Source: Liberibacter crescens BT-1
Lineage (GTDB): Bacteria; Pseudomonadota; Alphaproteobacteria; Rhizobiales; Rhizobiaceae
Length of the DNA stretch: 64,000 nucleotides
Assembly: GCF_000325745.1 (NCBI RefSeq)
Contig: NC_019907.1
Span: 764,001-828,000 of the forward strand
Direction: 5' to 3'
In this document: piece by piece, positions 37,717 through 47,017 of the stretch
Position numbering within the stretch: the first letter of the stretch is position 1
Layout: every line of letters begins with the position of its first letter
The notes under the pieces: generated by a model
Databases searched by the model: none
The model's input: the letters and a program-made list of their open reading frames with translations, nothing else
What the model was told of the DNA's origin: nothing
Position numbers and translations under genes: made by a program

Positions 37717-38742
37717 TCAACCTCCAAGATAAGAAAGATTAGGAAGATCAGGAAGTTTTAAAAAAGAAAGATCAGCAGACATGGATGGAGCAGAAGTACG
37801 AATACCAGCACGTAATTTAGCAGAACGCGCTCTTATGTTTAGATCAATATCTTTTTGACAAGCCATCAGGGCTCCTTTTGTAAAAGGCTTGAATGTAGCT
37901 GAACGTAAAGGAGGAACTGGCATATGCCGAGAAACAGAAACTTTTCCGGAGCGATCGGCAAAAAAACCCTTAACAATCCGATCCTCTAGAGAATGAAAAC
38001 TGACAACCAAAAGGATACCCCCTGGCTTGAGAACATGCTCAGAAGCAAACAATGCCTTGGCAAGTTCTAAAAGTTCATTATTGACAAATATTCGTAATGC
38101 CTGAAATGATCGTGTTGCAGGATGAATGCGATATTGAGTACGATATCGCACTGTATTCTCAATAAGATTTGCTAAATCCTTCGTACTCTTGAAGAGAGAA
38201 AGCGCACGACGCTTTACAATAGCATGAGCAATGATCTTTGCCTGTTTTTCTTCACCCAATACATCTAAAATACTGACAAGATCTTCAACAGGAGAAAAAT
38301 TCACAACATCAGCTGCTGAAACACCTACACCAGACATGCGCATATCCAAAGGACCATCCTTCTGAAAAGAAAATCCTCGATCCGCATTATCAAGCTGCAT
38401 GGAAGAAACACCTACATCAAAGACTGCGCCATCCAAACCATGAGCCGGAACATACTCAGACAACCGCGAAAAGACTGAATTAAAAATTGAAAACCGTCCT
38501 TTTGCTTCCTCAACCAAGGACTGTCCACAGGAAACCGCTAAAGGATCACGATCGAGAGCAATAACTTCTGCTCCAGAATCAAGAAAAGCACGACTATAGC
38601 CACCTGCCCCAAAAGTTGCATCAAGGATAACTTTTCCAGGTTTTGGATCAATTATCTTGATAACTTCTGGCAAAAAAACTGGAATATGAAATGGTGACTG
38701 ATACCCCACTGAAAATGAATTTATGTCTCTTTCCATTGTCAT
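37717..38742 (-). CDS. rsmH: 16S rRNA m4C1402 methyltransferase (RsmH/MraW)
   Basis: RsmH methylates N4 of C1402 in 16S rRNA. The SAM loop [18 protein letters not shown] is near residues 40-57. Also diagnostic are [44 protein letters not shown] and [12 protein letters not shown]. The length of 341 aa is normal. It follows mraZ with a 22-nt gap and carries the ribosome binding site of ftsL at its 3' end, so translation of the two may be coupled. Confidence 0.96.
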   Translation of the reverse strand: MTMERDINSFSVGYQSPFHIPVFLPEVIKIIDPKPGKVILDATFGAGGYSRAFLDSGAEVIALDRDPLAVSCGQSLVEEAKGRFSIFNSVFSRLSEYVPAHGLDGAVFDVGVSSMQLDNADRGFSFQKDGPLDMRMSGVGVSAADVVNFSPVEDLVSILDVLGEEKQAKIIAHAIVKRRALSLFKSTKDLANLIENTVRYRTQYRIHPATRSFQALRIFVNNELLELAKALFASEHVLKPGGILLVVSFHSLEDRIVKGFFADRSGKVSVSRHMPVPPLRSATFKPFTKGALMACQKDIDLNIRARSAKLRAGIRTSAPSMSADLSFLKLPDLPNLSYLGG

Positions 38743-38764
38743 TGCATCCTTTTTCTGACAATTA

Positions 38765-39199
38765 TTATCGAGAAAGTTGTAGTCGACGCTGATTTCTGGC
38801 TTGCTCCTGAAAAGCCTGAAAAGTTTCAGGCTTCCATAATTGAAAATGATCCGCTCTGCCTACAAAAGTTACTTCATTCTCAATCATGGTAAACTCTCGA
38901 ATGAAATCGTTGATGAGCAGTCTTCCTTCAGTATCCAGTTTGAGAAATACACCACCTCCATGTATTAAAAGAGACATTTGCTGAGCTTCCAGTGAAAAAG
39001 AATCATATCGGTTAATCTGCTGCTCAAAACGTTCCAAAAGATCACTTCCTCCTACGCTAATTGCAGGAAACAATAAGTCTTGAAAACAATATAGATCTTC
39101 AATATTTTGTTCATCCAAAACCGTTCTAAAGACTGCAGGTACAGAAACCCGCCCCTTTAAATCAATCTTTTTCGTCGTATTCGACAAAAAACGGCTCAT
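38765..39199 (-). CDS. mraZ: Transcriptional regulator MraZ
   Basis: MraZ is a ring-forming DNA-binding protein of the AbrB-like fold that, in E. coli, represses its own dcw operon. Two SpoVT-AbrB-like halves are visible: [15 protein letters not shown] near the N-terminus and [13 protein letters not shown] after it. The length is 144 aa. It is the first gene of the dcw cluster here. Four TGGGN repeats about 110-145 bp upstream (39311-39345) are its likely operator, which supports autoregulation. Confidence 0.94.
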   Translation of the reverse strand: MSRFLSNTTKKIDLKGRVSVPAVFRTVLDEQNIEDLYCFQDLLFPAISVGGSDLLERFEQQINRYDSFSLEAQQMSLLIHGGGVFLKLDTEGRLLINDFIREFTMIENEVTFVGRADHFQLWKPETFQAFQEQARNQRRLQLSR

Positions 39200-39310
39200 A
39201 ATATTTTAACTCTGTCTCCCCTAATGACTTGAAAAATTTCAAAAACCTGAAAAATCTTTTTCGTCACCCCCCGCAAAAATGACTCAGGAACATTTCCTTA
39301 ACATCAGTTA

Positions 39311-39345
39311 TGGGATAACATGGGATAAGATGGGCGTCAATGGGA
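39311..39345 (+). promoter_or_regulatory. MraZ operator: four TGGGN repeats with 10-bp period
   Basis: TGGGA, TGGGA, TGGGC and TGGGA start at 39311, 39321, 39331 and 39341, each separated by 5 nt. The known E. coli MraZ site is direct TGGGN repeats with 5-nt spacers upstream of mraZ. Here the TGGG strand is the plus strand, opposite to mraZ transcription. The array lies 112-146 bp upstream of the mraZ start. Confidence 0.75.
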
Positions 39346-39531
39346 ATTCATAATAACAATATATTAAACACGAGACAATAATTCCAGAATTCAAGGGATA
39401 TGACACCCTTTTTAGAAAAAAATTCCAGTTATTTCATAAAATTGAATGATAAAAATGAATTATTTTAAAAAAGCAACCATGTCTTTATAACAAGATTTAC
39501 GGAATCAATCTATAGGTAGAATGAATTAAAA

Positions 39532-39939
39532 ATCAGTTGGTCTATAAGCCGGGTTCTGTATGGCTTCGATAAAAACCGAAACGTGGTAGCCATTCATCTA
39601 GGACGACGTTTACACGGCGTCTCATGCAACCTACCCGGATGACTAGACCGAAAACATGTCTGAAAAAGCATTAAACTTCTCCGCATCATCCCTATTTGGT
39701 TTTGCTCCCGACGGGGTTTACCTTGCCATTTTTGTTACCAAAAATGCGGTGGGCTCTTACCCCACCTTTTCATCCTTACCTTTAATTTTAAAGGCGGTTT
39801 ATTTTCTGTGGCACTATCCCTAAAGTTACCTTTGCCGGATGTTATCCGACGTCGTGTTTCCGTGGAGCCCGGACTTTCCTCACCTCAATCTTTTATGTAG
39901 TTTATACTACAAGGAAGCGCGGCTACCCGACCAACTGAT
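39532..39939 (-). ncRNA. rnpB: RNase P RNA (M1 RNA, bacterial class A)
   Basis: RNase P RNA trims the 5' leader of tRNA precursors. On the minus strand it begins ATCAGTTGGTCGGGTAGCCG and ends GGCTTATAGACCAACTGAT; the first and last 11 bases pair perfectly as stem P1. The universal AGCCCGGACTTTCC complement (GGAAAGTCCGGGCT) near the 5' part, and ACAGAACCCGGCTTA near the 3' end, are hallmarks of the catalytic core. At about 408 nt it has a normal size. A short U run follows the 3' end. The dcw operon starts beyond its 3' end on the same strand. Confidence 0.95.
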
Positions 39940-40173
39940 ACAAATTTAATAACTGAACTATAACAAAAACTCCATAAAAAAATTGTATATTTTTTCATCG
40001 TTCTTTGCAAAAATTATAAAACATCAAGAAACACAACTCATGTTCAATGGTTTTATCATGAAGGTTTCCTATACATCCTTTTATAAAAAATATACATTAA
40101 ATGCATTGGAATCTCTATGTGAGAGATATAAATCTTAATTATTAGACCTTAAATTCAATTTACAAAAGGATAA
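39940..40173. promoter_or_regulatory. Divergent intergenic region between rnpB and mvaA
   Basis: This AT-rich 234-bp region separates rnpB (minus) from the mevalonate operon (plus) and should contain promoters for both. I could not fix -35/-10 elements with confidence. AAAGGAT lies about 8 nt before the mvaA ATG and is its probable ribosome binding site. Confidence 0.4.
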
Positions 40174-41223
40174 ATGCAAAACATGGACATGTATAAAAAA
40201 ACTTTTGTTCCGGTGCCCATGTGCTGGGTTGGTCCTATAAAAATAAGCGGCAATATTATGGAGGAAACAATTACTGTACCGCTTGCAACACATGAAACCC
40301 CTCTTTGGTATTCTGTAAATCGTGGTGCAAAAATATCCATGCTCTGCCAGGAAGGAATAAGAACAACCTTTATTGATGAACGCATGTCACGTTCTATTTT
40401 ATTAGAATCCAGTCATGCAGAAGTAGCATTGGCGACAATAAAACAAATAGAACTTCATCGTGATGAAATGCAAATCATTGTTCAAAGCACAAGCAACTTT
40501 GCCAAACTTATTGACTTTCATTATCAAATCGCAGCAAATTTATTATTCATACGGTTTGAATTTTTAACCGGTGATGCTGCAGGTCATAATATGGTAACAA
40601 AAGCAGCAGAAGCGCTCATGAACTGGATTCTTGTCAAATGGCCTGATTTGCGTTACTGTTCTATTTCTGGAAATCTATGCTCAGATAAAAAAGCAACAGC
40701 AGTCAATGGCTTGATGGGGCGTGGAAAAAATATTATCACAGAAATTGTGATTAGCCGCGATATCTGTAAAAAATATCTACGAACATCACCAGAAAAAATA
40801 GTAGAACTGAATATTCGAAAAAATCTTATCGGAACTGTATTGGCAGGTGGTGTGCGCTCGGCAAATGCTCATTTTGCCAATATGCTTCTTGCCTTTTACA
40901 TTGCAACAGGCCAGGACGCAGCGAATATTATTGAAGGGTCACAAGGTTTAACGCACACAGAAATACGAGATGATTCCCTTTATTTCTCCTGCACACTTCC
41001 AAATATCATTTTAGGGACAATAGGTAATGGCAAAAAATCGCCTGCAATAGAAGAAAATCTTAAAGCGCTAGGGTGTATTGAAGAAAGAGAGCTTGGTGTA
41101 AATTCACGCCGTCTTGCCGCCATATGTGCCACAACAGTACTTTGTGGTGAACTTTCTCTTATCGCTGCTCAAACAAATCCTGGTGAACTTATGAAGTCAC
41201 ACATACATCTGGAAAGAGCATGA
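40174..41223 (+). CDS. mvaA: Hydroxymethylglutaryl-CoA reductase (MvaA)
   Basis: This enzyme reduces HMG-CoA to mevalonate, the committed step of the mevalonate pathway. Motifs visible are GDAAGHNMVTKA near residue 133, SGNLCSDKKATAVN with the catalytic Lys, and NAHFANMLLAFYIATGQDAA with the catalytic Asp. The C-terminal ELMKSHIHLER carries the catalytic His, in the class I-like form. At 349 aa it is a compact soluble catalytic domain without membrane segments. It is the first gene of a six-function operon in the same order as the Paracoccus zeaxanthinifaciens mevalonate operon. The stop overlaps fni by ATGA. Confidence 0.93.
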   Translation: MQNMDMYKKTFVPVPMCWVGPIKISGNIMEETITVPLATHETPLWYSVNRGAKISMLCQEGIRTTFIDERMSRSILLESSHAEVALATIKQIELHRDEMQIIVQSTSNFAKLIDFHYQIAANLLFIRFEFLTGDAAGHNMVTKAAEALMNWILVKWPDLRYCSISGNLCSDKKATAVNGLMGRGKNIITEIVISRDICKKYLRTSPEKIVELNIRKNLIGTVLAGGVRSANAHFANMLLAFYIATGQDAANIIEGSQGLTHTEIRDDSLYFSCTLPNIILGTIGNGKKSPAIEENLKALGCIEERELGVNSRRLAAICATTVLCGELSLIAAQTNPGELMKSHIHLERA

Positions 41224-42242
41224 CCAATATTATTAACAATCGCAAACTCGAACATATTGATATCATTTGTGAAGATCCAGACATAAACCGTCAAGGCAAT
41301 TTCTTTGATAATTGGCAACTCATGCATAGAGCTCTTCCGGAAATAGCATTGGAAGATGTTGATCCTTCAGTGACATTCCTGGGGAAAAAATTATCTTTTC
41401 CTCTTTTAATTTCCTCAATGACCGGAGGCGATCATGAGCTCTTAAAAAAAATTAATCGAAATTTGGCTATTGCTGCAGAAAAAACAGGCGTAGCGATGGC
41501 TGTCGGTTCACAGAGAATCATGTTTTCCTCACCTGAAGCCATAAACAGTTTTGATCTTCGCCAATATGCACCTCATACAGTTCTTTTGGCAAATTTGGGT
41601 GCTGTTCAGTTAAACTATGGTTTTGGAATAAAAGAAGCTCTTGAAGCTGTTCAAATTCTTGAAGCAGATGGTTTGTTTTTACATCTTAATCCTCTGCAAG
41701 AAGCCATTCAGCCAGAAGGAAATACGAATTTTTCTAACCTTGGAGAAAAAATCGCCACTCTTGCAAAAGAGATGAACGTTCCAATACTTCTGAAAGAAGT
41801 AGGCTGTGGCATGTCACCAGCGGATATAGAATTGGGCCTGGAAGCAGGAATTCGTTATTTTGATGTTGCAGGACATGGAGGAACCTCATGGAGCCGTATA
41901 GAACAGTATCGTAATCTGCAAAGCAATCTTGGACTGTTGTTTCAGGATTGGGGTATTTCAACACCTTTGGCTCTGGAAATGGCTCGACCCTATCTTTCAC
42001 GTGCACAGTTAATTGCCAGTGGTGGGCTTCGTAATGGACTCGATATTGTAAAATCGATTATCATGGGAGCATCTATGGGAGGCTTTGCAGCAATCTTTCT
42101 TCAACCTGCGATGACTTCAATTGACACTGTTATTAGTATAATAGAGCGCCTTAAGGAAGAATTTATTACTTCAATGTTTTTACTTGGTGCAAAACGCTTT
42201 GAAGATCTTCATTTAAAAAATGAGCTCTTAAGGCATAAATAA
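41220..42242 (+). CDS. fni: Type 2 isopentenyl-diphosphate isomerase (FMN-dependent)
   Basis: IDI-2 interconverts isopentenyl and dimethylallyl diphosphate using reduced FMN. Family motifs: RKLEHIDII at the N-terminus, FPLLISSMTGGD, MAVGSQRIMF, NLGAVQL, LHLNPLQEAIQPEGNT, LKEVGCGMS, DVAGHGGTSW and ASGGLRNGLDIVKSI, in that order through the TIM barrel. The length is 340 aa, normal. Translation is probably coupled to mvaA by the ATGA overlap. Type 2 isomerase is the type found in the Paracoccus mevalonate operon. Confidence 0.95.
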   Translation: MTNIINNRKLEHIDIICEDPDINRQGNFFDNWQLMHRALPEIALEDVDPSVTFLGKKLSFPLLISSMTGGDHELLKKINRNLAIAAEKTGVAMAVGSQRIMFSSPEAINSFDLRQYAPHTVLLANLGAVQLNYGFGIKEALEAVQILEADGLFLHLNPLQEAIQPEGNTNFSNLGEKIATLAKEMNVPILLKEVGCGMSPADIELGLEAGIRYFDVAGHGGTSWSRIEQYRNLQSNLGLLFQDWGISTPLALEMARPYLSRAQLIASGGLRNGLDIVKSIIMGASMGGFAAIFLQPAMTSIDTVISIIERLKEEFITSMFLLGAKRFEDLHLKNELLRHK

Positions 42243-42257
42243 CGGAATATCTATTAA

Positions 42258-44435
42258 ATGAAATATGGTATCGAAGATATATGCTTCTATACATCCAATT
42301 ATTACCTTGATCTATCCATGATAGCATCTAAATATGGTATAAATGTAGAGAAATTTTATACTGGGATTGGACAAGAAAAAATAGCCCTGGTACCTCCAGA
42401 TGAAGATATTGTTACAATGGCGGCAGCTGCTACTTTGCCTATTCTTGAAAAACAAGACAAAAATCTTATACGTACCCTGCTTTTTGCAACCGAAAGCAGT
42501 GTTGATCAATCAAAATCAGCCGGTATTTGGCTACACAAGCTGATAGAATTACCAAGCACATGTCGTATTATAGAACTTAAACAAGCCTGTTATGGTGCAA
42601 CCGGTGCCTTACATATGGCCTGCGCACTTGTAGCACGTGCACCAGAATATAAGGTCCTCGTCATTGCATCCGATATTGCCCGCTATGACTTGAACTCCTC
42701 AGGTGAACCTACACAAGGATGTGGAGCTGTTGCTATCCTTGTCTCATCCAAAGCTTCCATATTGGAAATTGAACCCATTACAGGTCTCCATGCAGAAGAT
42801 GTGATGGATTTTTGGCGACCTAACTATCGTAAAACAGCACTTGTAGATGGGAAATATTCTACTAAAATATATTTGCAATCTTTAAAAAATTCCTGGCAGG
42901 ATTATTGCAAACAAGGTGGACATGAATTCCATACCTTTGATCATTTTTGCTATCATCAACCTTTTACACGAATGGCAGAAAAAGCACATATACATCTCGC
43001 TAAAACTTCCGGAGCAGTATTATCTCAATCTAAAATTGATCAGGCTATTGCCCTGACAACAATTTATAATCGTATCATTGGGAATAGCTATACTGCATCT
43101 CTTTATATTGCGCTTATCTCTTTACTTGATCATAGCTCAAATAATCTTTCAGGATGTAGAATAGGGCTGTTTAGCTATGGTTCTGGATGTGTTTCTGAAT
43201 TTTTTTCCGGTATCATTCAGGAAAATTATCATAAGAATCTGCATCAGCAATACCATCATGATGTCCTTCATCACCGTGTTCCTGTTGACTATGAAAAATA
43301 TGAAAAACTTCACGAATATACTTACCCTACGGATGACGGAGTTTACGAAATCCCTCATGAAACAAAAGGGCCATTTCGTTTAGCTGCCATTAACAACCAT
43401 AAACGCATTTATAAAAAAATTACCATGAGTAAAAAAACAATATGTGCGAGTTCTCCTGGTAAAATCATTTTAAGTGGTGAATATTCCGTTCTTTATGGAG
43501 CTTCTGCTCTTGCTACATCAATTTCTTTACGTTTGACAGCTTCTATAGTCGCCCTTGAAAAACCGGTTATTCGGCTTTTAGGGAAAGAAATCATTGAAAA
43601 AAGTCTCGAAGAATGCGAAAAACTTATTCATCACATTGATCAACAATATGAAAAATTTGTTTCCGGGTTTCTGCCAATTACTTCTGTTTTACAAAAAATG
43701 AGCGACTTGCAGTTCTATATTCTAGGACGCTACTTCAATAGCTTATCTCGTCAGGGAATTTCAATGAAAATTAACTCCGAAATTCCTATCGCCAGCGGTT
43801 TTGGTTCTTCATCTTCTATTATTTCTGCTATTGCTCTTGCTTCTGCAACCTTCGTTGAAAAGCCTTTTGAAAGCAAGGAGCAACTCATCTCTGAAGTTCG
43901 ATATATAGAACGTCTTCAACACGGAAGAAGTGGAATGATTGATGCGACGACAATAGTTTATGGAGGAATTGTTCACATCAGGAATACCATCAAAAAACTT
44001 AAATCACTTCCAGGAGAATGGTGGGCAGTGAATACAGGAAAACCGGAAAGCTCAACAGGAGAATGTATCACTGCTGTCAATAAAGCCTTTGGAAACAGCA
44101 CAATCTGGGATAAATTCAACTCTGTAACAAACGATATAATTGATACTTTGAACACAGGAAATGAAACCGCCCTTATCAATGCTATCAAACAAAATCAACT
44201 CTTGCTGGAAACTATTGGTATTGTTCCTGAGTCAGTACGACAGTTTATACGCTGTGTTGAAAAAAAAGGAGGTGCTGCAAAAGTTTCTGGTGCCGGGAGT
44301 ATGAAAGGAGAAAATGCAGGCCTTGTTATTGTTCGTGGCTACAATCCAGAAGAATTGGCACATTCTTTTGGTTATCCTTGTTATGCAATAAAATGTGATG
44401 AAAATGGAACCCTTCTTAAAAAAAATATCTGTTGA
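42258..44435 (+). CDS. mvaS-mvk: HMG-CoA synthase fused in frame to mevalonate kinase
   Basis: One 725-codon frame holds two enzymes usually separate. Residues 1-388 are HMG-CoA synthase, which joins acetoacetyl-CoA and acetyl-CoA: ATESSVD, nucleophile Cys111 in QACYGATGAL, HQPFTRMAEKA, FSYGSGCVSEFF, ending NNHKRIYKK as the family does. From Met390 (43425) a GHMP kinase begins: SPGKIILSGEYSVLYG, IASGFGSSSSIISA, GRSGMIDA, KVSGAGS. By order (third and fourth in the Paracoccus operon) it is mevalonate kinase. The join has an A7 run (43413-43419); with A6 the synthase would stop at TGA overlapping the kinase ATG. So the fusion may be real or an indel. The domain calls are firm; the fusion is not. 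Confidence 0.88.
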   Translation: MKYGIEDICFYTSNYYLDLSMIASKYGINVEKFYTGIGQEKIALVPPDEDIVTMAAAATLPILEKQDKNLIRTLLFATESSVDQSKSAGIWLHKLIELPSTCRIIELKQACYGATGALHMACALVARAPEYKVLVIASDIARYDLNSSGEPTQGCGAVAILVSSKASILEIEPITGLHAEDVMDFWRPNYRKTALVDGKYSTKIYLQSLKNSWQDYCKQGGHEFHTFDHFCYHQPFTRMAEKAHIHLAKTSGAVLSQSKIDQAIALTTIYNRIIGNSYTASLYIALISLLDHSSNNLSGCRIGLFSYGSGCVSEFFSGIIQENYHKNLHQQYHHDVLHHRVPVDYEKYEKLHEYTYPTDDGVYEIPHETKGPFRLAAINNHKRIYKKITMSKKTICASSPGKIILSGEYSVLYGASALATSISLRLTASIVALEKPVIRLLGKEIIEKSLEECEKLIHHIDQQYEKFVSGFLPITSVLQKMSDLQFYILGRYFNSLSRQGISMKINSEIPIASGFGSSSSIISAIALASATFVEKPFESKEQLISEVRYIERLQHGRSGMIDATTIVYGGIVHIRNTIKKLKSLPGEWWAVNTGKPESSTGECITAVNKAFGNSTIWDKFNSVTNDIIDTLNTGNETALINAIKQNQLLLETIGIVPESVRQFIRCVEKKGGAAKVSGAGSMKGENAGLVIVRGYNPEELAHSFGYPCYAIKCDENGTLLKKNIC

Positions 44436-45354
44436 TGTCCCGGGAACTCTTGTTTTCATGGGTGAGCATGCTGTTCTGCATGAACAGAATGCTCTTGCCT
44501 GTGCAATAGACAAAAAACTTTTCCTTTCACTGAAGCCACGCAATGATACTACCGTAACGATCTGCTCATCACTCGGCAACTACATGAGTGATATTAAAAG
44601 ATTATCTCCACATCCATCGTTTTCCTTCATGATTACATCTATTCGTCATCTAAATCCTCCTTGTGGTTTTGATATTCAGATAAACTCTGCTCTTGATCAT
44701 ACAATGGGTCTTGGTTCTTCAGCTGCAGTTACAATCGCAATGACAGCAGCTTTACTGGCGCTTAAATCAGGGAAAGAACCGGACAAGAAAGACATTTTAA
44801 AAGAGGCACATGCTATTGTTGTCGCTACCCAGGGAACAGGCTCTGGTCTTGACCTGGCAGCAGCTCTTTATGGAGGATTGATTGCTTATCGCATGCAAGA
44901 CTATAGCGTAGAGCCTCTTCCAGGGCTGTTGCCGATTCATCTTGTTTATTCTGGCTATAAAACAAAAACTCCAGAAGTCATTCAAAAAATAAATCAGATG
45001 AAACGTCAATATGCTTACATGGAAACTCTTCACAAAGATATTTATAGCCTGATAGGAAAATTAAGCCAAATAGCAATTCAAGCTATTTGTCTTGGACATC
45101 TGGAAGAAGTAGCAAACGCAATGAATATGCAGCAAGGGCTTTTGGAGACACTCGGGGTTTCTGATAAAACTCTTTCAGAAATTATATGGCAACTCAGAGA
45201 ACAGCCAGAAGTTATGGCAGCCAAAATTTCTGGATCAGGATTAGGAGATTGCATCCTTGCCCTTGGCAAAGTCAACACAGAATCTCTTTCCTATCAATCC
45301 ATCAATATTAACATGATTTCTGAAGGAATGAAACTTGTTCTTGTCTCCTCTTGA
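44398..45354 (+). CDS. pmk: Phosphomevalonate kinase (GHMP family)
   Basis: This GHMP kinase has the three family motifs: VPGTLVFMGEHAVLHEQNAL at the N-terminus, MGLGSSAAVTIAM in the middle (ATP loop) and KISGSGLGDCI near the C-terminus. GTGSGLDLAAALYGGLIAY is also typical. Sequence alone does not cleanly separate mevalonate from phosphomevalonate kinase; I call it Pmk because it is the fifth function, between mvk and mvaD, as in Paracoccus zeaxanthinifaciens. I start at the ATG at 44398 (an ATG at 44404 is also possible), overlapping mvk by 38 nt. It overlaps mvaD at its 3' end. Confidence 0.82.
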   Translation: MKMEPFLKKISVDVPGTLVFMGEHAVLHEQNALACAIDKKLFLSLKPRNDTTVTICSSLGNYMSDIKRLSPHPSFSFMITSIRHLNPPCGFDIQINSALDHTMGLGSSAAVTIAMTAALLALKSGKEPDKKDILKEAHAIVVATQGTGSGLDLAAALYGGLIAYRMQDYSVEPLPGLLPIHLVYSGYKTKTPEVIQKINQMKRQYAYMETLHKDIYSLIGKLSQIAIQAICLGHLEEVANAMNMQQGLLETLGVSDKTLSEIIWQLREQPEVMAAKISGSGLGDCILALGKVNTESLSYQSININMISEGMKLVLVSS

Positions 45355-46360
45355 GGCATTCCGCCTTTATATCAAAAATTGCACTCCTGTCCTTAAAAAG
45401 GAAGGAAGTGCTTTTGCGCCTAGCAATATTGCATTATGTAAATATTGGGGAAAGCGACAAACGACATTAAATCTTCCAGAAAACAGTTCCCTTTCCATTA
45501 GCCTTGGACAATTAGGCAGTTTTACACGTATAGAACCGATAAAAAGTGATAGAGATATTATTATACTGAATGGCTCTGAAATTTTACCAGAAACTTCTTT
45601 CTTTAAAAGAACCGCTCAATTTTGTAATCTTTTTCGTCAACTGAAAGAAGAACAATTTTTAATAGAAACAATGAATACCATACCTACTAAAGCAGGTTTA
45701 GCTTCTTCTGCTTCAGGGTTTGCTGCATTAACTTTGGCTTTGGCACGTCTTTATAGTCTTCCAGAAGACCCTTCAATGTTATCGCGTATAGCACGACTTG
45801 GTTCTGGAAGCGCCTGTCGTTCTTTTTATAAAGGATTCTGTGAATGGATCCGTGGAGAAAAAGATGATGGTACGGATAGCTTTGCTGTTCCTCTTGATTG
45901 CCATTGGCCCAATTTACGTATTGGCCTTCTTCTCATCGACAAGGAAAAAGAAATGAGTTCACACGATGCCATGAATCATGTTCGTCAAACATCCCCTTTT
46001 TATCTCAAGTGGATAGAAGAAACTTCTACTGATTTTATCAGTATTAAACAAGCAGTGATCGATCAACAGTTGACACAATTTGGAGAAAAAACGGAACATA
46101 ATGCATTAAAAATGCATGCTACCATGATTTCTTCATGGCCGCCTGTTTTATATTGGCAAGAAAAAACAATGACTATAATCGATAAAACATGGGCAGCACG
46201 ACGTGATGGTATAGAGGTCTATTTTACAATAGATGCTGGACCTAATGTTAAACTGTTATTTATGCAGGATACAGAACAAGAATTAAAGAAAATATTCCCG
46301 GAAATTATGACTATTGATCCTTTTGATGGTCCCCATCTCCTGGAAGAGAATGACCGATAA
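45335..46360 (+). CDS. mvaD: Diphosphomevalonate decarboxylase (MvaD)
   Basis: MvaD decarboxylates mevalonate diphosphate to isopentenyl diphosphate with ATP. APSNIALCKYWGKR, LPENSSLSISL, IPTKAGLASSASGFAAL and GSGSACRSFYKGFCEW are the diagnostic blocks, the last including the active-site Ser and Arg. At 341 aa it is normal. The first codon is a TTG at 45335, giving the usual 25 or so residues before the APSNIAL block; a TTG at 45341 is equally possible. It overlaps pmk by 20 nt and ends the operon, 48 nt before the convergent algH. Confidence 0.93.
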   Translation: MFLSPLEAFRLYIKNCTPVLKKEGSAFAPSNIALCKYWGKRQTTLNLPENSSLSISLGQLGSFTRIEPIKSDRDIIILNGSEILPETSFFKRTAQFCNLFRQLKEEQFLIETMNTIPTKAGLASSASGFAALTLALARLYSLPEDPSMLSRIARLGSGSACRSFYKGFCEWIRGEKDDGTDSFAVPLDCHWPNLRIGLLLIDKEKEMSSHDAMNHVRQTSPFYLKWIEETSTDFISIKQAVIDQQLTQFGEKTEHNALKMHATMISSWPPVLYWQEKTMTIIDKTWAARRDGIEVYFTIDAGPNVKLLFMQDTEQELKKIFPEIMTIDPFDGPHLLEENDR

Positions 46361-46408
46361 AAGAGGGAATCCTTTTACTTACACTTATCAAAAGCTCATC
46401 TCATAATC

Positions 46409-47017
46409 TTAAACATAGCCTACCTGAGAAGAAAGCATTGCTGAATTTATACCAAGAAGGGCTAAGGCCTTGTTGTATTTTTTGGTATAATCCATATCAA
46501 AAATGATATCCTCAAAAGCTGGACATGTTAACCAGTAATGATGCGCTACCTCTGCTTCTAACTGCCCTTCTCGCCAACCTGCATATCCAAAAACGATAGC
46601 AGATTTTTTAGGCTTATTTCCTGTGGAAATCTCTTTAATAATATTAATATTGGAAGTCAAAAAAATATTTTTACTTACAGGGACGGAATACTCACTTTTA
46701 TAATCAGTTGAATGTAATACAAAAACACATTCAGGATCGATAGGTCCTCCAGATAAAATCCTGACATGCTTGAATTTTTTATATGATATGTCACAATCAT
46801 TATTCTGAACGATATCCAGATGAACAAGGAGATCCATAAACGTTAAATGTTTTTGAAGACGATTAAGAACAAAACCCATCGCTCCAGCAGAAGAATGCTC
46901 ACAGATATAAACAATAGATTGAAAAAAATAATCATTTTGTATCTGTGGCATAGAAATAAGAAATTGGCCATCAAAAAACCTATTCTTATGGCTGGTTTTT
47001 AATGTTGATCCCTGCAA
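46409..47017 (-). CDS. algH: YqgE/AlgH family protein (DUF179)
   Basis: This is a conserved family of unknown mechanism; Pseudomonas AlgH affects alginate production. The family pattern is clear: FDGQFLISMPQ, FFQSIVYICEHSSAGAMGFVLNR, LSGGPIDPECVFVLH, and GYAGWREGQLEAEV near the end. It is 202 aa from a TTG start with GGAAG upstream. It is divergent from the DsbD-N-like gene, an adjacency seen in Rhizobiales. The function is not inferred further. Confidence 0.92.
   Translation of the reverse strand: MQGSTLKTSHKNRFFDGQFLISMPQIQNDYFFQSIVYICEHSSAGAMGFVLNRLQKHLTFMDLLVHLDIVQNNDCDISYKKFKHVRILSGGPIDPECVFVLHSTDYKSEYSVPVSKNIFLTSNINIIKEISTGNKPKKSAIVFGYAGWREGQLEAEVAHHYWLTCPAFEDIIFDMDYTKKYNKALALLGINSAMLSSQVGYV

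Noticed and set aside
39311-39345. Short tandem array considered as a CRISPR or simple satellite
   Set aside because: Units are only 10 bp with no spacers. The position upstream of mraZ and the TGGGN core fit an MraZ operator. No CRISPR array was seen anywhere in the window.
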